Below, piece after piece: positions 53,541 to 63,294 of a stretch of DNA of 64,000 bases (position 1 is the first letter of the stretch; each line of letters begins with the position of its first letter). Below the pieces are notes generated by a model. It searched no databases. It had not been told where the DNA came from and saw nothing but the letters and a program-made list of their open reading frames with translations. The position numbers and the translations under genes were made by a program. The stretch is from Luteibacter aegosomatissinici (lineage in GTDB: Bacteria; Pseudomonadota; Gammaproteobacteria; Xanthomonadales; Rhodanobacteraceae), in NCBI RefSeq assembly GCF_023078495.1, contig NZ_CP095742.1, positions 2,418,001 to 2,482,000 on the forward strand, given 5' to 3'.

Positions 53541-53865
53541 CACTTTCCCCTGTCAACACGCGCACGAGCCAAACGCGGGGCAGCATCAAGCCGCCCCCAA
53601 TCAGGCAGTCGCATGGTCTTCAAAAGCGCTCAAGGCGCCGCTACGGAAGGTGGCGCGCTGCGAATCTAAATCGATTCAAATGCTTGCGAAATAAAAAGGC
53701 TTCACGCGCATTCCCGCGACACCCCATGTCGCCGGCGTGTCCTAGGAATTTCACGTCGGTGACTGGATGGTAAACAACTCCGTAGAACTACCTAGCCTCT
53801 TAGGGGTGTGCAATTTCGGCGTTGCAACAAAAATGTGAGCCACTCCACATTTTCGCGACGATTGA
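53541..53865. other. regulatory gap before the giant autotransporter
   Basis: This 325-base gap includes an AT-rich segment (about 53660-53700) that probably carries the leftward promoter of the giant autotransporter, and a hairpin near 53830-53853 that may end DUF302 transcription. No coding signal is recognised. Confidence 0.5.
53830..53853 (-). terminator. possible terminator of the DUF302 gene
   Basis: The arms AAAATGTG and CACATTTT enclose an eight-base loop about a dozen bases past the DUF302 stop, and a run of T follows on the minus strand. The stem is short and AT-rich. Confidence 0.45.
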
Positions 53866-54351
53866 TCAGATCGTGCTATCGCCAGCCGCCTGCTTTATGA
53901 GCGACGTCATGAAATCAGCAAGTTTCCCCACCGTCTCATGGTCCTTCACGCCGTAGGCGTCGGCAGTGCGCCGGATGTCGTGATAGCTGATCCAGGTGCG
54001 ACCCTGCCCGTCCTGCCAGATGGCGATGCGCAACGGGAGGTCGAGCGCCATCGCCTGCTGGTCCTGCATCAACTTCGTGCCCACCTTCGGATTGCCGAAC
54101 ACCAGTACAACGGTCGGTCGTAGCGGCATGCCCGCTTCACTGGCATTGGCGGCATGATCAAACGTGGCGAACACGGGCACGCCCAGCTTCGCGAGGGCGG
54201 CTGTTGCCCGGGCCTGGGTGCTCGCGACGTCCGAGGTGCTTTCCTTCACCATGAGGTCGGCGGGACCGCTGGGGAGCTGGCCCGCGGATGCGCCGGGGCC
54301 GATCGCCATGGCTGCGGCCGCCACGGTAACGAGGAAACCTGCCTTGATCAT
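53866..54351 (-). CDS. secreted DUF302 protein
   Basis: A 161-residue exported protein. The ATG at 54351 (GGAGAG upstream) gives a signal peptide (MIKAGFLVTVAAAAMAIGPG). The domain is DUF302-like, with TSDVASTQARATAALAKLGV, FATFDHAANASEAGMPLRP and VVLVFGNPKVGTKLMQ. The family function is not established. It is divergent from the ketosynthase gene. Confidence 0.8.
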   Translation of the reverse strand: MIKAGFLVTVAAAAMAIGPGASAGQLPSGPADLMVKESTSDVASTQARATAALAKLGVPVFATFDHAANASEAGMPLRPTVVLVFGNPKVGTKLMQDQQAMALDLPLRIAIWQDGQGRTWISYHDIRRTADAYGVKDHETVGKLADFMTSLIKQAAGDSTI

Positions 54352-54503
54352 GCCACTCTCCATAAGGATGCCGTGCGGATGGGCGTCAAGCGTGCCATTC
54401 CTGCCATATGGGCCGCCATCATCAATAAGGGTGTATCGCGGGCCCTGGCGGGCATTTTTCGCCCGGCGGTATGACAGGCGCCTTTTACCGGGCCGAGTCC
54501 GCC

Positions 54504-54509
54504 TATAAT
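54504..54509 (+). promoter_or_regulatory. -10 box of the ketosynthase promoter
   Basis: A perfect TATAAT lies 34 bases before the ATG at 54543. The -35 region is poor (TTTTAC with short spacing). Transcription would begin near 54516, which rules out the longer TTG start at 54516. Confidence 0.5.
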
Positions 54510-54542
54510 TAACGTTTGGTCTGTCCGGATAATCACGCACCT

Positions 54543-56408
54543 ATGTTGAGAAGCGACCAAGTCCTCGTCACTGTCGGCACCGCCTGCACCATCTCGGCCG
54601 TGGGTTCGACGGAAACCTACCAGGCGCTGGTAGCCCAGTCCGAGGAATTCCTCCCGCTGGCCGCCTTCGACGCCGGCCTGGTCGAGCTCGACCCGGAGGC
54701 GCCCAGCGCCGCCGATGGCATGCGTTGGGCCCAGGGCGAACAGGCGGGCCAGCCGGTGTCGCTGGATGAACTCAAGCGGCTGCACGGCGCCGAATTGCGC
54801 GCCCAGTCGGGCATCCGCCACGTGCCGGGCGTTCGCGACCTCGCGCCGCGCGTCGTCACCGATATCGCCGCGCCGCTGCCGCACGACCTGGAAACCGTGG
54901 GCCTGCGCCGGCTGGCCGGCCTGCGTTACGAGGACATCCGCGGTTCTGGCCTGAAGGAAATGCACGGCCTGTTCCAGAACGATCCGCTACTGAGCCCTTC
55001 GCTGCAGGCGCAGCTGTTCGCCTACGGCGCACTGGGCGCGCTGGCCGGCCTGCCCCGCCCGCTTTCCGAGCTGGTGCCGAACCCCCTTTCCTTCCGTGTC
55101 GCCTCCGCCACGGCGTTCGGTGGCAACGAGGCACTGGGCCAGTGGTTGCGCCCTGATGCGCCCCTGCCGGAAGGTGGCTTCCCCAAGGATACGTTCGCGG
55201 TACGCCTGGCGCATTCACTGGGCTCGCACGGACCGGCCCTGGTGTCGACCATGCTCGCCCCATCCTTCAGCATCAGCCGGGTGCTCAAGAACCCGGAACT
55301 GCGCGAGCAGCTGAAGTCCGAGGAAGTGGGCTTCACCCGCGTGCCGCAGGCACCGGCCACGGCCGTGGGCGCGTGCGCCTCCAGCCTGATCGCACTGGCG
55401 GATATCGCCCCGCAGCTGCTGTTCGATTACCCGGGCTTCCAGCGCCCGCAGGTCGTGCTGCTGACAGCGGCCGATGCCGCGCTCCAGCCCCGTTACGGCA
55501 TCCTCGAGGCGTTTGGCGGCGGCGCCCTGATGACCGGCGAGAAGCTGGCCGCCAAGAACGCCGCCCATGGCGACGGTTCCGAGCGCACGGTGCACGACGC
55601 CCTGGCGCCCTTCGATATCGATGCCGACGGCACGGTAGTCGGTCATGGTGGCTCCGGCCTGCTGGTAACCACGCTGGATTTCGCCCTGCGTAACCAGCTC
55701 GACATCACCTCGATCATCGTCGGCTGGGGCCAGAGTGGCGAAGCCGGCGGTAAGGCACACTTCGCCGGCGTGGGCTTCGGCGGCGAGAACGCCCTTGTGC
55801 AGGCGCTGGACATGGCCTACCAGGCCCATGGCTTCGGCGTGGACGATTTCCAGTACCTGGCGGCCCACGCCACCGGTACCCGCACCAACTCCAAAACCGA
55901 CCTGGGCACCGCCCTGGCCGGCCTGCGTGGCGCTGCCCTGCGCCAGGGCCGCGAAGGCGAACTGCCGAAGCTCTTCGTCGGTACGCCGAAGGCCGTCGGC
56001 GATGGCCACACCATGGGCGAGACCGGCCTAAAGGCGCTTTCCCAGGCGGTGCAGTTCGTACTGGGCCGCACGGCACCGGGCGTACCGACGCTGCGCCGGC
56101 TGGATCCGGACCTGGCCGAAGTGGCAGGTCACTTCCACCTGCAGGCCGAGCCGTCACCGGGCAATGCCGACGGCGGCGCCATCTGCGCCACGCAGGGATT
56201 TGGCGGCTACAACGGCGCGGTAGCGCTGCGCTCGGCCAACGCCGAAACACTGAAGCGCTATGCAGCGGATCCGGCCGTGCTTGAGGCGTACCTCGCCGCG
56301 TGGCCCACGATCCGCGCCGAGCGCGAGAAGCGCGAGCGCGTGGCGCGCCGCAGCCCGAAGCTTGCCCTCGCCATGGCCGAGCGGCATCGCTGGGCAGGCC
56401 TCGAATAA
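54543..56408 (+). CDS. stand-alone beta-ketoacyl synthase
   Basis: A 621-residue ketosynthase of the thiolase superfamily. The nucleophile is Cys278 (AVGACASSL), with His442 (AAHATGTRTNSKTD) and His489 (VGDGHTMGETG), so the full Cys-His-His triad is present. It is longer than FabB/FabF (about 410) because of an N-terminal extension of some 90 residues and inserts. It lacks any acyltransferase or ACP domain and has no such genes nearby. It may extend acyl chains in lipid or secondary metabolism. It ends in a strong terminator, so it appears monocistronic. Confidence 0.85.
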   Translation: MLRSDQVLVTVGTACTISAVGSTETYQALVAQSEEFLPLAAFDAGLVELDPEAPSAADGMRWAQGEQAGQPVSLDELKRLHGAELRAQSGIRHVPGVRDLAPRVVTDIAAPLPHDLETVGLRRLAGLRYEDIRGSGLKEMHGLFQNDPLLSPSLQAQLFAYGALGALAGLPRPLSELVPNPLSFRVASATAFGGNEALGQWLRPDAPLPEGGFPKDTFAVRLAHSLGSHGPALVSTMLAPSFSISRVLKNPELREQLKSEEVGFTRVPQAPATAVGACASSLIALADIAPQLLFDYPGFQRPQVVLLTAADAALQPRYGILEAFGGGALMTGEKLAAKNAAHGDGSERTVHDALAPFDIDADGTVVGHGGSGLLVTTLDFALRNQLDITSIIVGWGQSGEAGGKAHFAGVGFGGENALVQALDMAYQAHGFGVDDFQYLAAHATGTRTNSKTDLGTALAGLRGAALRQGREGELPKLFVGTPKAVGDGHTMGETGLKALSQAVQFVLGRTAPGVPTLRRLDPDLAEVAGHFHLQAEPSPGNADGGAICATQGFGGYNGAVALRSANAETLKRYAADPAVLEAYLAAWPTIRAEREKRERVARRSPKLALAMAERHRWAGLE

Positions 56409-56441
56409 CGCCGACCACGCCAAGCAATGCAGCAAGCCACG

Positions 56442-56473
56442 AATGGCGCCCGTAACACGGCGCCATTTTTTTT
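56442..56473 (+). terminator. Rho-independent terminator of the ketosynthase gene
   Basis: The perfect arms AATGGCGCC and GGCGCCATT with an eight-base loop are followed by a run of T to 56473. This is the clearest terminator in the window. Confidence 0.9.
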
Positions 56474-57032
56474 GGCTCGCCGCGAACCCCTGTGTGGCGC
56501 CTGAATGTGCGACGCCCCGCTGACGATGCCTCATTCATCGCAAGGGCGAGCTTCTGCGGCGCAGGCCACGCGAAATGCAGCACCAGCCGCGAGAACGGCA
56601 CTCGTGCGCAAGAACACGACGTTCCAGTGAAAAACATCTAGCGCCTCTCATTGTGAATCTTCATGTCGCAACAACTATCGACGTGGACCCGTCAACGCAC
56701 TACGCGGCGTAATCGTTGCATCAACCCAATGTGAAGAGATTGCGAATCACGTTTGTGATGCGTTGATCACATTCACGGAGCTAACGTTGTCGCGCGACGC
56801 ACGGAATGCCGTAATTGCAGCATTCGCACGTAGTCCGTGCAGGATGATGTGATGGGCCGATCGATACCATGCGTTCGCCGCCTGGGTATTCATCGGGGGC
56901 GCTGTGACGAGAGTAAACAAAAATTCATCCGGCGCAGGCGGGCGACAAAGTGTCGCGGAAGGTGGTCTTTACCTTGCGCGTGCAAACACAATGCACGCGC
57001 GTCTTGGTCTGCTACACATTGCAAGGGGTCGT
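56474..57032 (+). other. leader and promoter region of the minor-pilin operon
   Basis: About 560 bases hold no convincing gene. They contain overlapping inverted repeats of GTGAT/ATCAC half-sites (56746-56771). Two tandem hairpins lie closer to pilV: GCGACA/TGTCGC (56942-56956) and GCGCGTGC/GCACGCGC (56976-57000). The layout suggests a regulator site and a structured 5' leader. No known riboswitch matches. Confidence 0.45.
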
Positions 57033-57578
57033 ATGTCATCACCAGGGCGAGCCAGGGGCGCCTCCCTGATCGAGGTTCTTGTCGCAGTACTGGTGTTTGG
57101 TGTCGGTATTGTCGGTCTCGCAGGTCTTCTCATTATTTCGTTCCGCTCGAATCAGGTGGGTTACCTGCGTACGCAAGCGGAATTTATCGCGATGAGCATG
57201 GCCGATCGCATGCGGGCCAATCCGCTGGCTGTATGGGCTGGAAATTACGACTCGACCACGTACCCGCTCACGATAACGCAGGATTGCACGAAGGCGGCGG
57301 CGTGCACGCCGGCGCAGCTGGCAAAGCGTGACCAGTCGCAATGGAGCTCGCAACTCAATACGTTTCTGCCCAACCCAAGCGCATCGATCGCCTGCACCAA
57401 GGGCGCGACCGCAGATGCCACACAATTGCAAATGCGCCCTCCGTATGCGGGCAACTGCGTAATGAAAATCAGCTGGATAGAGCGCGCCGCAACCGATAAC
57501 GCGACCAACGCCGCCTCCTCGAGCGCCAACAACGGCACGGTAGTGACGCGCACGTATGCATGGAACTTCCAGCCATGA
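57033..57578 (+). CDS. pilV: type IV pilus minor pilin PilV
   Basis: A 181-residue minor pilin. The ATG at 57033 has AAGGGG four bases upstream and begins MSSPGRARG, a prepilin leader cleaved before ASLIEVLVAVLV, with Glu at +5. The rest is the hydrophobic helix and a globular domain with several Cys residues. It is the first gene of an operon of six, and its stop overlaps the pilW start by four bases. Upstream starts were rejected because they add a basic stretch ahead of the leader. Confidence 0.88.
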   Translation: MSSPGRARGASLIEVLVAVLVFGVGIVGLAGLLIISFRSNQVGYLRTQAEFIAMSMADRMRANPLAVWAGNYDSTTYPLTITQDCTKAAACTPAQLAKRDQSQWSSQLNTFLPNPSASIACTKGATADATQLQMRPPYAGNCVMKISWIERAATDNATNAASSSANNGTVVTRTYAWNFQP

Positions 57579-58900
57579 TCAAACTACCCAACCTGCCATT
57601 TCGCTCCGTACGGGGCGTGTCGCTCATCGAACTGATGGTGGCGATCACGCTGGGCATCCTCGTCGCCCTTGGCATCGTCAATATCTTCAACACCACATCG
57701 AGCAGCAGCCTGGTCCAGGCGCAACTGGCGAGACTTCAGGAAGGCGGCCGGTTTGCGATGACGGCCCTGACCAATGATCTGCGCATGGCCAATGCGCAAT
57801 ATTGTTCGAACATGGGTGGCCAGTCAGCAGCCCTCTCCAATGGTGCGATGACGCTTGACCGCTACCTTCGGTCGCCAAAGGTCATCGTGTCGGGCGCCAC
57901 GCTGCAATCGGCACTCCAGGACGTGACCACGACCTGGGGCACCAAGAGTGGATCCAACACGTACCCGGCTTCGCCCACGGCACCATTCATCCTGCCAGCC
58001 TGGTATGCCATGCGCGGCTACGACTGCACCGCCACGGCGTGTACACCGGTGGACCCCGCGCCAGGCTCTGGCACGAACGTCATTCCCGCACAAGGGACCG
58101 CGACAGGCAACCGCGTCGTCGGCAGCGACGTGTTGACGCTTCGCTACCTGGATGGCACGCGCGGATGGACACTGGATGGCACGAGCAGCAAGATGACGGT
58201 CGCGTCTCAGGTCGTCAGCAGCCTGACCATCGTTCCGAAAACGGGCGAGCCGCTGCTGACGGATATCAAGTCGGGCGACCTCATGCTGCTCACCGACTGT
58301 AATGCGGGCCAGGTCTTCAGCGCCAAGGTGTCGGGTGGATCGATCACGCCGGATTCGAACTACGTAAGCGTCTCGCAGCCCACGGGTGTGTCGCCGCGCC
58401 TTTTCGACTTTAACCGCGATTACCAGACGATCACCTACTACCTCCAGGTCGTTGACGACAACGACGGGAACAAGACGGGTGCGCTGATGCGCCGGCAGAA
58501 CGGCGTAAGCTCGGAGGTGATCCGCGGGGTGGAGCGCCTGGATTTCCTCTACGGCGTCATGGATGCCACGGGCAACACCAGCTTCCGCAGCGCGACCGAT
58601 ATCGACAGCGCCACCAGCTGCGCATCCTCCAGCCCCAGCGTGCTTGGCACAGACCCCGGCTGCCTCTGGCGCTCAGTGCAGAGCGTGGAGGTGCACCTGC
58701 TCATGGATGGGCAGAAACCACTGTATGCCCTGAGTACCGGTGATCTTCAGTACCAGTATTACGGTGACGCCGCGATCACTGGGCTGGCATCACCCGACGA
58801 CACCAACCGCGCCGTGAAGCCGAGCCAGCAGGGGTTCGATAACCACATGCTCCGCCGTGAGTTCACCACGCTAGTGGCTGTAAGGAATTACAACCCATGA
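57575..58900 (+). CDS. pilW: type IV pilus minor pilin PilW
   Basis: A 441-residue protein starting at the ATG at 57575, which overlaps the pilV stop by four bases. The prepilin site lies at RG/VSLIELMVAITLG. The long C-terminal region is typical of PilW, with a beta-rich domain and paired cysteines. It works with PilV, PilX, PilY1 and PilE to prime pilus assembly. The pilX start overlaps its stop. Confidence 0.88.
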   Translation: MIKLPNLPFRSVRGVSLIELMVAITLGILVALGIVNIFNTTSSSSLVQAQLARLQEGGRFAMTALTNDLRMANAQYCSNMGGQSAALSNGAMTLDRYLRSPKVIVSGATLQSALQDVTTTWGTKSGSNTYPASPTAPFILPAWYAMRGYDCTATACTPVDPAPGSGTNVIPAQGTATGNRVVGSDVLTLRYLDGTRGWTLDGTSSKMTVASQVVSSLTIVPKTGEPLLTDIKSGDLMLLTDCNAGQVFSAKVSGGSITPDSNYVSVSQPTGVSPRLFDFNRDYQTITYYLQVVDDNDGNKTGALMRRQNGVSSEVIRGVERLDFLYGVMDATGNTSFRSATDIDSATSCASSSPSVLGTDPGCLWRSVQSVEVHLLMDGQKPLYALSTGDLQYQYYGDAAITGLASPDDTNRAVKPSQQGFDNHMLRREFTTLVAVRNYNP

Positions 58901-59484
58901 AAAAGGAGCGCGGAGCTGTCCTCGTTTTAGCGTTGATCTTCCTGCTGTTGCTGACGATTGTCGCCATCACGAGTTCGAGTCGGTCGCTCATCCAGGAGCG
59001 CCTGGCAGGCGCCCTGCGCAATTCACAGCAGGCAGAATGGTCGGCAGAAAATGCGTTGCGCGGTGTTGAGTGGCGAATATTCACGGGTGACACGACACTG
59101 GGGTGCTACAACTCGAGCAACCCAGCGACGGTAAGCGCCAAGGTCACCACCTTCCGCAACGCCTCGACGTGGGTGACAGATGGCGCCGCCGAGTACAAGG
59201 GTGCAGGGGTCGCGATCGATTACACGGCCACCACGACCGATACCAGCATGGCCAGTGCGACGCTGGCCGCCAACCCCTGGTACATCGTCGAACTGCTAGG
59301 CCAGGACCGTGCGCCGCCCAACACGACGGGCGCGCAAGCGGAAGCCGGCTCGGGCGGCAGCACGACGGCGCGCTTTTACCTCTACCGGATCACGGCGCGC
59401 GCCACGGGGGGCAGCCCCAACACCATTCGCGTGGTCGAATCGACGTTCGTCACGCCCAACCTGTTCACGTGCACGCTGAGCTGA
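58897..59484 (+). CDS. pilX: type IV pilus assembly protein PilX
   Basis: A 195-residue pilin-like protein. The N-terminus is a short cytoplasmic leader (MKKERG) and then a hydrophobic helix (AVLVLALIFLLLLTIV). There is no Glu5, as in PilX of other species. The rest is a globular domain ending NLFTCTLS. Its ATG overlaps pilW by four bases, so it is translated with it. It is the usual partner of PilV and PilW in the tip complex. Confidence 0.85.
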   Translation: MKKERGAVLVLALIFLLLLTIVAITSSSRSLIQERLAGALRNSQQAEWSAENALRGVEWRIFTGDTTLGCYNSSNPATVSAKVTTFRNASTWVTDGAAEYKGAGVAIDYTATTTDTSMASATLAANPWYIVELLGQDRAPPNTTGAQAEAGSGGSTTARFYLYRITARATGGSPNTIRVVESTFVTPNLFTCTLS

Positions 59485-59495
59485 AGGAACCCGAC

Positions 59496-62400
59496 ATGCC
59501 TCGCCTTTCCTTCCCCTGGCGCGCCGCCCTTTCATTCCTGGCAACGGTACTCGTCGGCTCGGCCGCGCAGGCCACCACGGTGACGCTCAGCAAAACGCCG
59601 CCGGGTGTCACATCCAAGGTCGCGCCCAACATCGTGGTGACGTTCGATGACTCCGGCTCGATGAACTCGACATCGATCCCGGATGAGATGGACGGCTTCT
59701 ACGACAAGAAGTATTACTACTCGGCGAAGGGCAACCCGATCTACTTCGACCCGACCATTACGTACGTGGTGCCGCCGGATGCCCTTGGCCAGCCCCTGGG
59801 AACCCCCTCGTTCACCGCCGCGTGGCGCGATGGCTATTGCGCGAACACACTAAACAAGAAGTGCTGGGCCCCCTCGAGCAATTCGAACAAGGGTGCCTAT
59901 CTTGATCCGGTCACGATTGACCTTAGTTCGACGTTCAGCACCAACTTCCTGGTGAATATCCAGGCAGGTAATTCGCCCTGCCCCCGTGATGCCAATGAGC
60001 CGGGCTGGTATACCACCACAACCTCGGGAAGAAACACGACGGTGACCTGCCCGGCGCTGGAGATTCCGACCGCGGTGCGCGGCTCAACGAAATCGGGCAA
60101 CAAGACGACATACGACACTGGCGCCTTCTACTATGTGTGCACGGCCGCCGCGGACGAAAGCACCTGCACTTACCACCTGGTCGCCAACGAATCCGCTGCA
60201 ATCCAGGCGAATTTCGCCATCTGGTATAGCTACTATCGCACGCGCAATTTCAACGCCCGCGCCGCGATCGGACGCGTGTTCAGTGCCCTGAGCGACAACG
60301 CGGTTCGCGTCGGCTGGCAGACGCTTCAGGCACAGACGGCAAGCGCCAACTACAACACGAATGCCAATGCGTACGCGGGTCTGAGCTATGGCCCGCTCGC
60401 GACCGCCAGCAAGATCCTCGAGCTCGTGAACGGCACGAGCTGCACAGCGACCAGCACGACCGATACGTGCTGGCGAAGCCAGTTCATGAACTGGATTTAT
60501 GGCGTGCCCGCCAGCGGTGGCACCCCCACCCGCGTCGCGACCATCCAGGCCGGTGAGTTCTACAAGCGCACGCTCAGTACGACGACACCCACCGCGCAGG
60601 ATCCTTATTGGAACGGCAATTCCAGCCCGGCCGGCGAGATTGCCTGCCGCAAGAATTTCCACATGCTGGTGACCGACGGTTACTGGAATGGCGATACCGT
60701 CAAATCACTTTCGCCCTCGGATGACGACGCACTAACCCTGCCGGATAACACGTCCTATTCCGTCTCTGACCCCAACTCGGCCATTTACTGGAACCAGTCC
60801 GGCACCACGGATCCGTCGCTTGCGGACATTGCCTTCGCCTACTGGGCGACGGACCTTCGTCCCGACCTGACCAACAACGTCCCGGCGTACTGGCCGGATA
60901 TCAGCACCGGCGTCACCTCAGGCAAGGCCACGGTCGATTCCGCCAAACCAGGCAACACGCCCGAGGTTTACTTCAACCCGGCGAACGACCCGGCCACCTG
61001 GCAGCACATGTCGCAGTACATGGTGACCATGGGCATCTCCGGCACCCTGGCATATAGCGGCGACTACACTGCATTGCGCAAGGGCACCAAGCAGTGGCCC
61101 ACGCCACTGACCGGCGGCGGCGCCGTCAATATCGATGACACGTGGCACGCCGCGGTCAACAGTCGTGGCGGCTATTTCAGCGCAGCCGATCCCACGTCCC
61201 TGGTCACCAGCCTCAGCAGCATCCTCTCGTCAGTGATCGCGAGCAGCTCCACCTCACTCACACTGAGTCTTAGCACGAACGTACTTACGGCAAACGCGGT
61301 GGCGTACTACGCGGGCTACAACACCACGACCTGGGGCGGCGAGCTGAAAGCCATGAGCGTAGGCCTCACTGGCGTGGTAGGCGCCCAGCTGTGGACGACG
61401 CTGACCACGCTGGACGGGCGCGACCTCAACGCGCGTCCACGCCTTATCGCAACCAGCACCGGTCCAGGCACCGGCACGGGAGTGGTATTTGCCTGGGATA
61501 ACCTGAGCCTGGGCGAGAAGGCCATCATGAACTCGACCGATGGCACGGGTTCAATCGCGACCACCGATACACTCGGCTCCCAGCGCGTGACCTGGCTGAC
61601 CGGCTCAAAGACGGGCGAAGGCAGCACGTTCCGCACGCGCGGGTCCATTCTCGGTGCGATCTTCGGCTCGCAGCCGGCCTACGTCTCCACACCCAATGGC
61701 AACTACAGCGACAGCTTCCCGTCGAACTCACCCGAAGCGGCCGCGGTCAGCACGAACAGCTACGCGTCATTCCTGACCACGTGGGCCAGCCGGCCGGCCA
61801 TGGTTTACGTCGGCGCGAACGACGGTATGCTGCACGCCTTCGATGCCCGCCTGGCCTCGGATACCGCGGCCAGCCCGGGTAACGAGCAATGGGCCTACGT
61901 GCCAGCCAGCGTGTACCCCAACCTGCCCGCGCAGAGCAAGCTGAAGAACTTCACGTTCACGCCGACGGTGGACGGCAGCCCGGTCACCGGCGATGTGTTT
62001 TTCAACTCTGCCAATGCCACCAACAACAGCACCAAGGGTTGGCACACGTTGCTGGTTGGCTCGCTGCGTTATGGCGGGCGCGGTGTGTTCGGCATCGATA
62101 TCACCGACCCGCGTGCCGCCACACTGAACACGGCCACGGCTGTCGCACAGAAGGTGCTTTGGGAATTCAACAGCGACAGCATCTCCACCGCCGGCACCCC
62201 AGCCAACCTGGGCTACACGTTCGGCACGCCGGTGATCGCCCGCATCGCGTGGACGAACTCGGACGCCACCGGCACGACCGGCAATACCGTCGGCCGCTGG
62301 GTAGTGCTCGTGCCGGGCGGGTACTTTCCCGATGACAGCACAGCTGCCGCGAAGGACAACACCTACAGTTCGCTGTTCATCCTCGATGCGCAGACCGGCA

Positions 62401-63293
62401 CCCTGCTGAAGGAAATCCGCACCCCGACCGGCACCGGAACAACAGCAAGCCATGGCCTGACCACGCCGACGCTGGGTGATTACGACGGCGACCAGGTGGC
62501 CGATGTCGCCTTCGCCGGCGACCTGGATGGCAACATGTGGCGCATCGATCTCTCCAACGCCTCGCTGGCCAGCACGAGCAAGTCGCAGGGCGTGAGCTTG
62601 CTGTTCAAACCGGCCACGGCGAATACGCAGTCGATCACCACGGCACCGCGCCTGGTCGCCGATCCAAACTCCGCCTATTTCATGGTGGTCTTCGGGACGG
62701 GGCGCTTCCTGAGCACGGGTGACACGTCTGACACGACCGTCCAGTCGATCTATGGGGTGCGCGACCCCGGCACGACTGTCACTACGCCCATTGCCGTAGG
62801 CTCCCTCGTACAGCAGACCATGTCGGTCGATGCCAGCACGGGGGCGATTGGCGTCACAAGTAACGCAGTGCCCTCGACAAAATCGGGGTGGTACCTGAAC
62901 CTGAATAATCCGGCAGGTGAGCGCGTGGTGGTAACGCCCGCACTGGACGCCAGCTCGAGCACGGTAACCTTCAGTACGCTCATTCCGACCGCAACCGATC
63001 CTTGCACGACATCCAGCTCCGGCTCGGTGCTTGCGCTGGATGCCACGACCGGTGGCGCCGCATACGGCGTCTCCATCGGCACCTCGTCGTATAACATCGG
63101 TACGGGTTATACGCTTGCGGGGGCACGGGTCACAGGCGCCGCCACCTCCGGTGCGCTCAGCACAGTTGCCAGCCTCTCCGGCGGCAAGGCGTACAACCCA
63201 AGTTCGCCCACCGCCGTCGGCGGCAATACGACGAGCACCGCCATCCCTACCGCGCGCCGCCGGAGCTGGCGCGTGCTGAATAGCGAGAATTGA
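59496..63293 (+). CDS. pilY1: type IV pilus tip protein PilY1
   Basis: A 1,265-residue tip adhesin. The ATG at 59496 has AAGGAA about six bases upstream and gives a signal peptide (FLATVLVGSAAQA). The N-terminal half has a von Willebrand A-like MIDAS motif, DDSGS (residues 51-55). The C-terminal half is the PilC/PilY1 beta-propeller with VYVGANDGMLHAFDA. It includes the calcium-binding loop DYDGDQVAD of the PilY1 family. It should act in adhesion, surface sensing and pilus extension. Confidence 0.92.
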   Translation: MPRLSFPWRAALSFLATVLVGSAAQATTVTLSKTPPGVTSKVAPNIVVTFDDSGSMNSTSIPDEMDGFYDKKYYYSAKGNPIYFDPTITYVVPPDALGQPLGTPSFTAAWRDGYCANTLNKKCWAPSSNSNKGAYLDPVTIDLSSTFSTNFLVNIQAGNSPCPRDANEPGWYTTTTSGRNTTVTCPALEIPTAVRGSTKSGNKTTYDTGAFYYVCTAAADESTCTYHLVANESAAIQANFAIWYSYYRTRNFNARAAIGRVFSALSDNAVRVGWQTLQAQTASANYNTNANAYAGLSYGPLATASKILELVNGTSCTATSTTDTCWRSQFMNWIYGVPASGGTPTRVATIQAGEFYKRTLSTTTPTAQDPYWNGNSSPAGEIACRKNFHMLVTDGYWNGDTVKSLSPSDDDALTLPDNTSYSVSDPNSAIYWNQSGTTDPSLADIAFAYWATDLRPDLTNNVPAYWPDISTGVTSGKATVDSAKPGNTPEVYFNPANDPATWQHMSQYMVTMGISGTLAYSGDYTALRKGTKQWPTPLTGGGAVNIDDTWHAAVNSRGGYFSAADPTSLVTSLSSILSSVIASSSTSLTLSLSTNVLTANAVAYYAGYNTTTWGGELKAMSVGLTGVVGAQLWTTLTTLDGRDLNARPRLIATSTGPGTGTGVVFAWDNLSLGEKAIMNSTDGTGSIATTDTLGSQRVTWLTGSKTGEGSTFRTRGSILGAIFGSQPAYVSTPNGNYSDSFPSNSPEAAAVSTNSYASFLTTWASRPAMVYVGANDGMLHAFDARLASDTAASPGNEQWAYVPASVYPNLPAQSKLKNFTFTPTVDGSPVTGDVFFNSANATNNSTKGWHTLLVGSLRYGGRGVFGIDITDPRAATLNTATAVAQKVLWEFNSDSISTAGTPANLGYTFGTPVIARIAWTNSDATGTTGNTVGRWVVLVPGGYFPDDSTAAAKDNTYSSLFILDAQTGTLLKEIRTPTGTGTTASHGLTTPTLGDYDGDQVADVAFAGDLDGNMWRIDLSNASLASTSKSQGVSLLFKPATANTQSITTAPRLVADPNSAYFMVVFGTGRFLSTGDTSDTTVQSIYGVRDPGTTVTTPIAVGSLVQQTMSVDASTGAIGVTSNAVPSTKSGWYLNLNNPAGERVVVTPALDASSSTVTFSTLIPTATDPCTTSSSGSVLALDATTGGAAYGVSIGTSSYNIGTGYTLAGARVTGAATSGALSTVASLSGGKAYNPSSPTAVGGNTTSTAIPTARRRSWRVLNSEN

Positions 63294-63294
63294 T

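Noticed and set aside
56754-56771. A CRP/Clp-type site before pilV
   Set aside because: The outer TGTGA and TCACA are present, but the spacing is eight bases instead of six, so it is not a standard site.
56930-57032. A c-di-GMP (GEMM) riboswitch before the pilus genes
   Set aside because: The leader has hairpins, but the conserved GEMM sequences around the ligand pocket are not seen.
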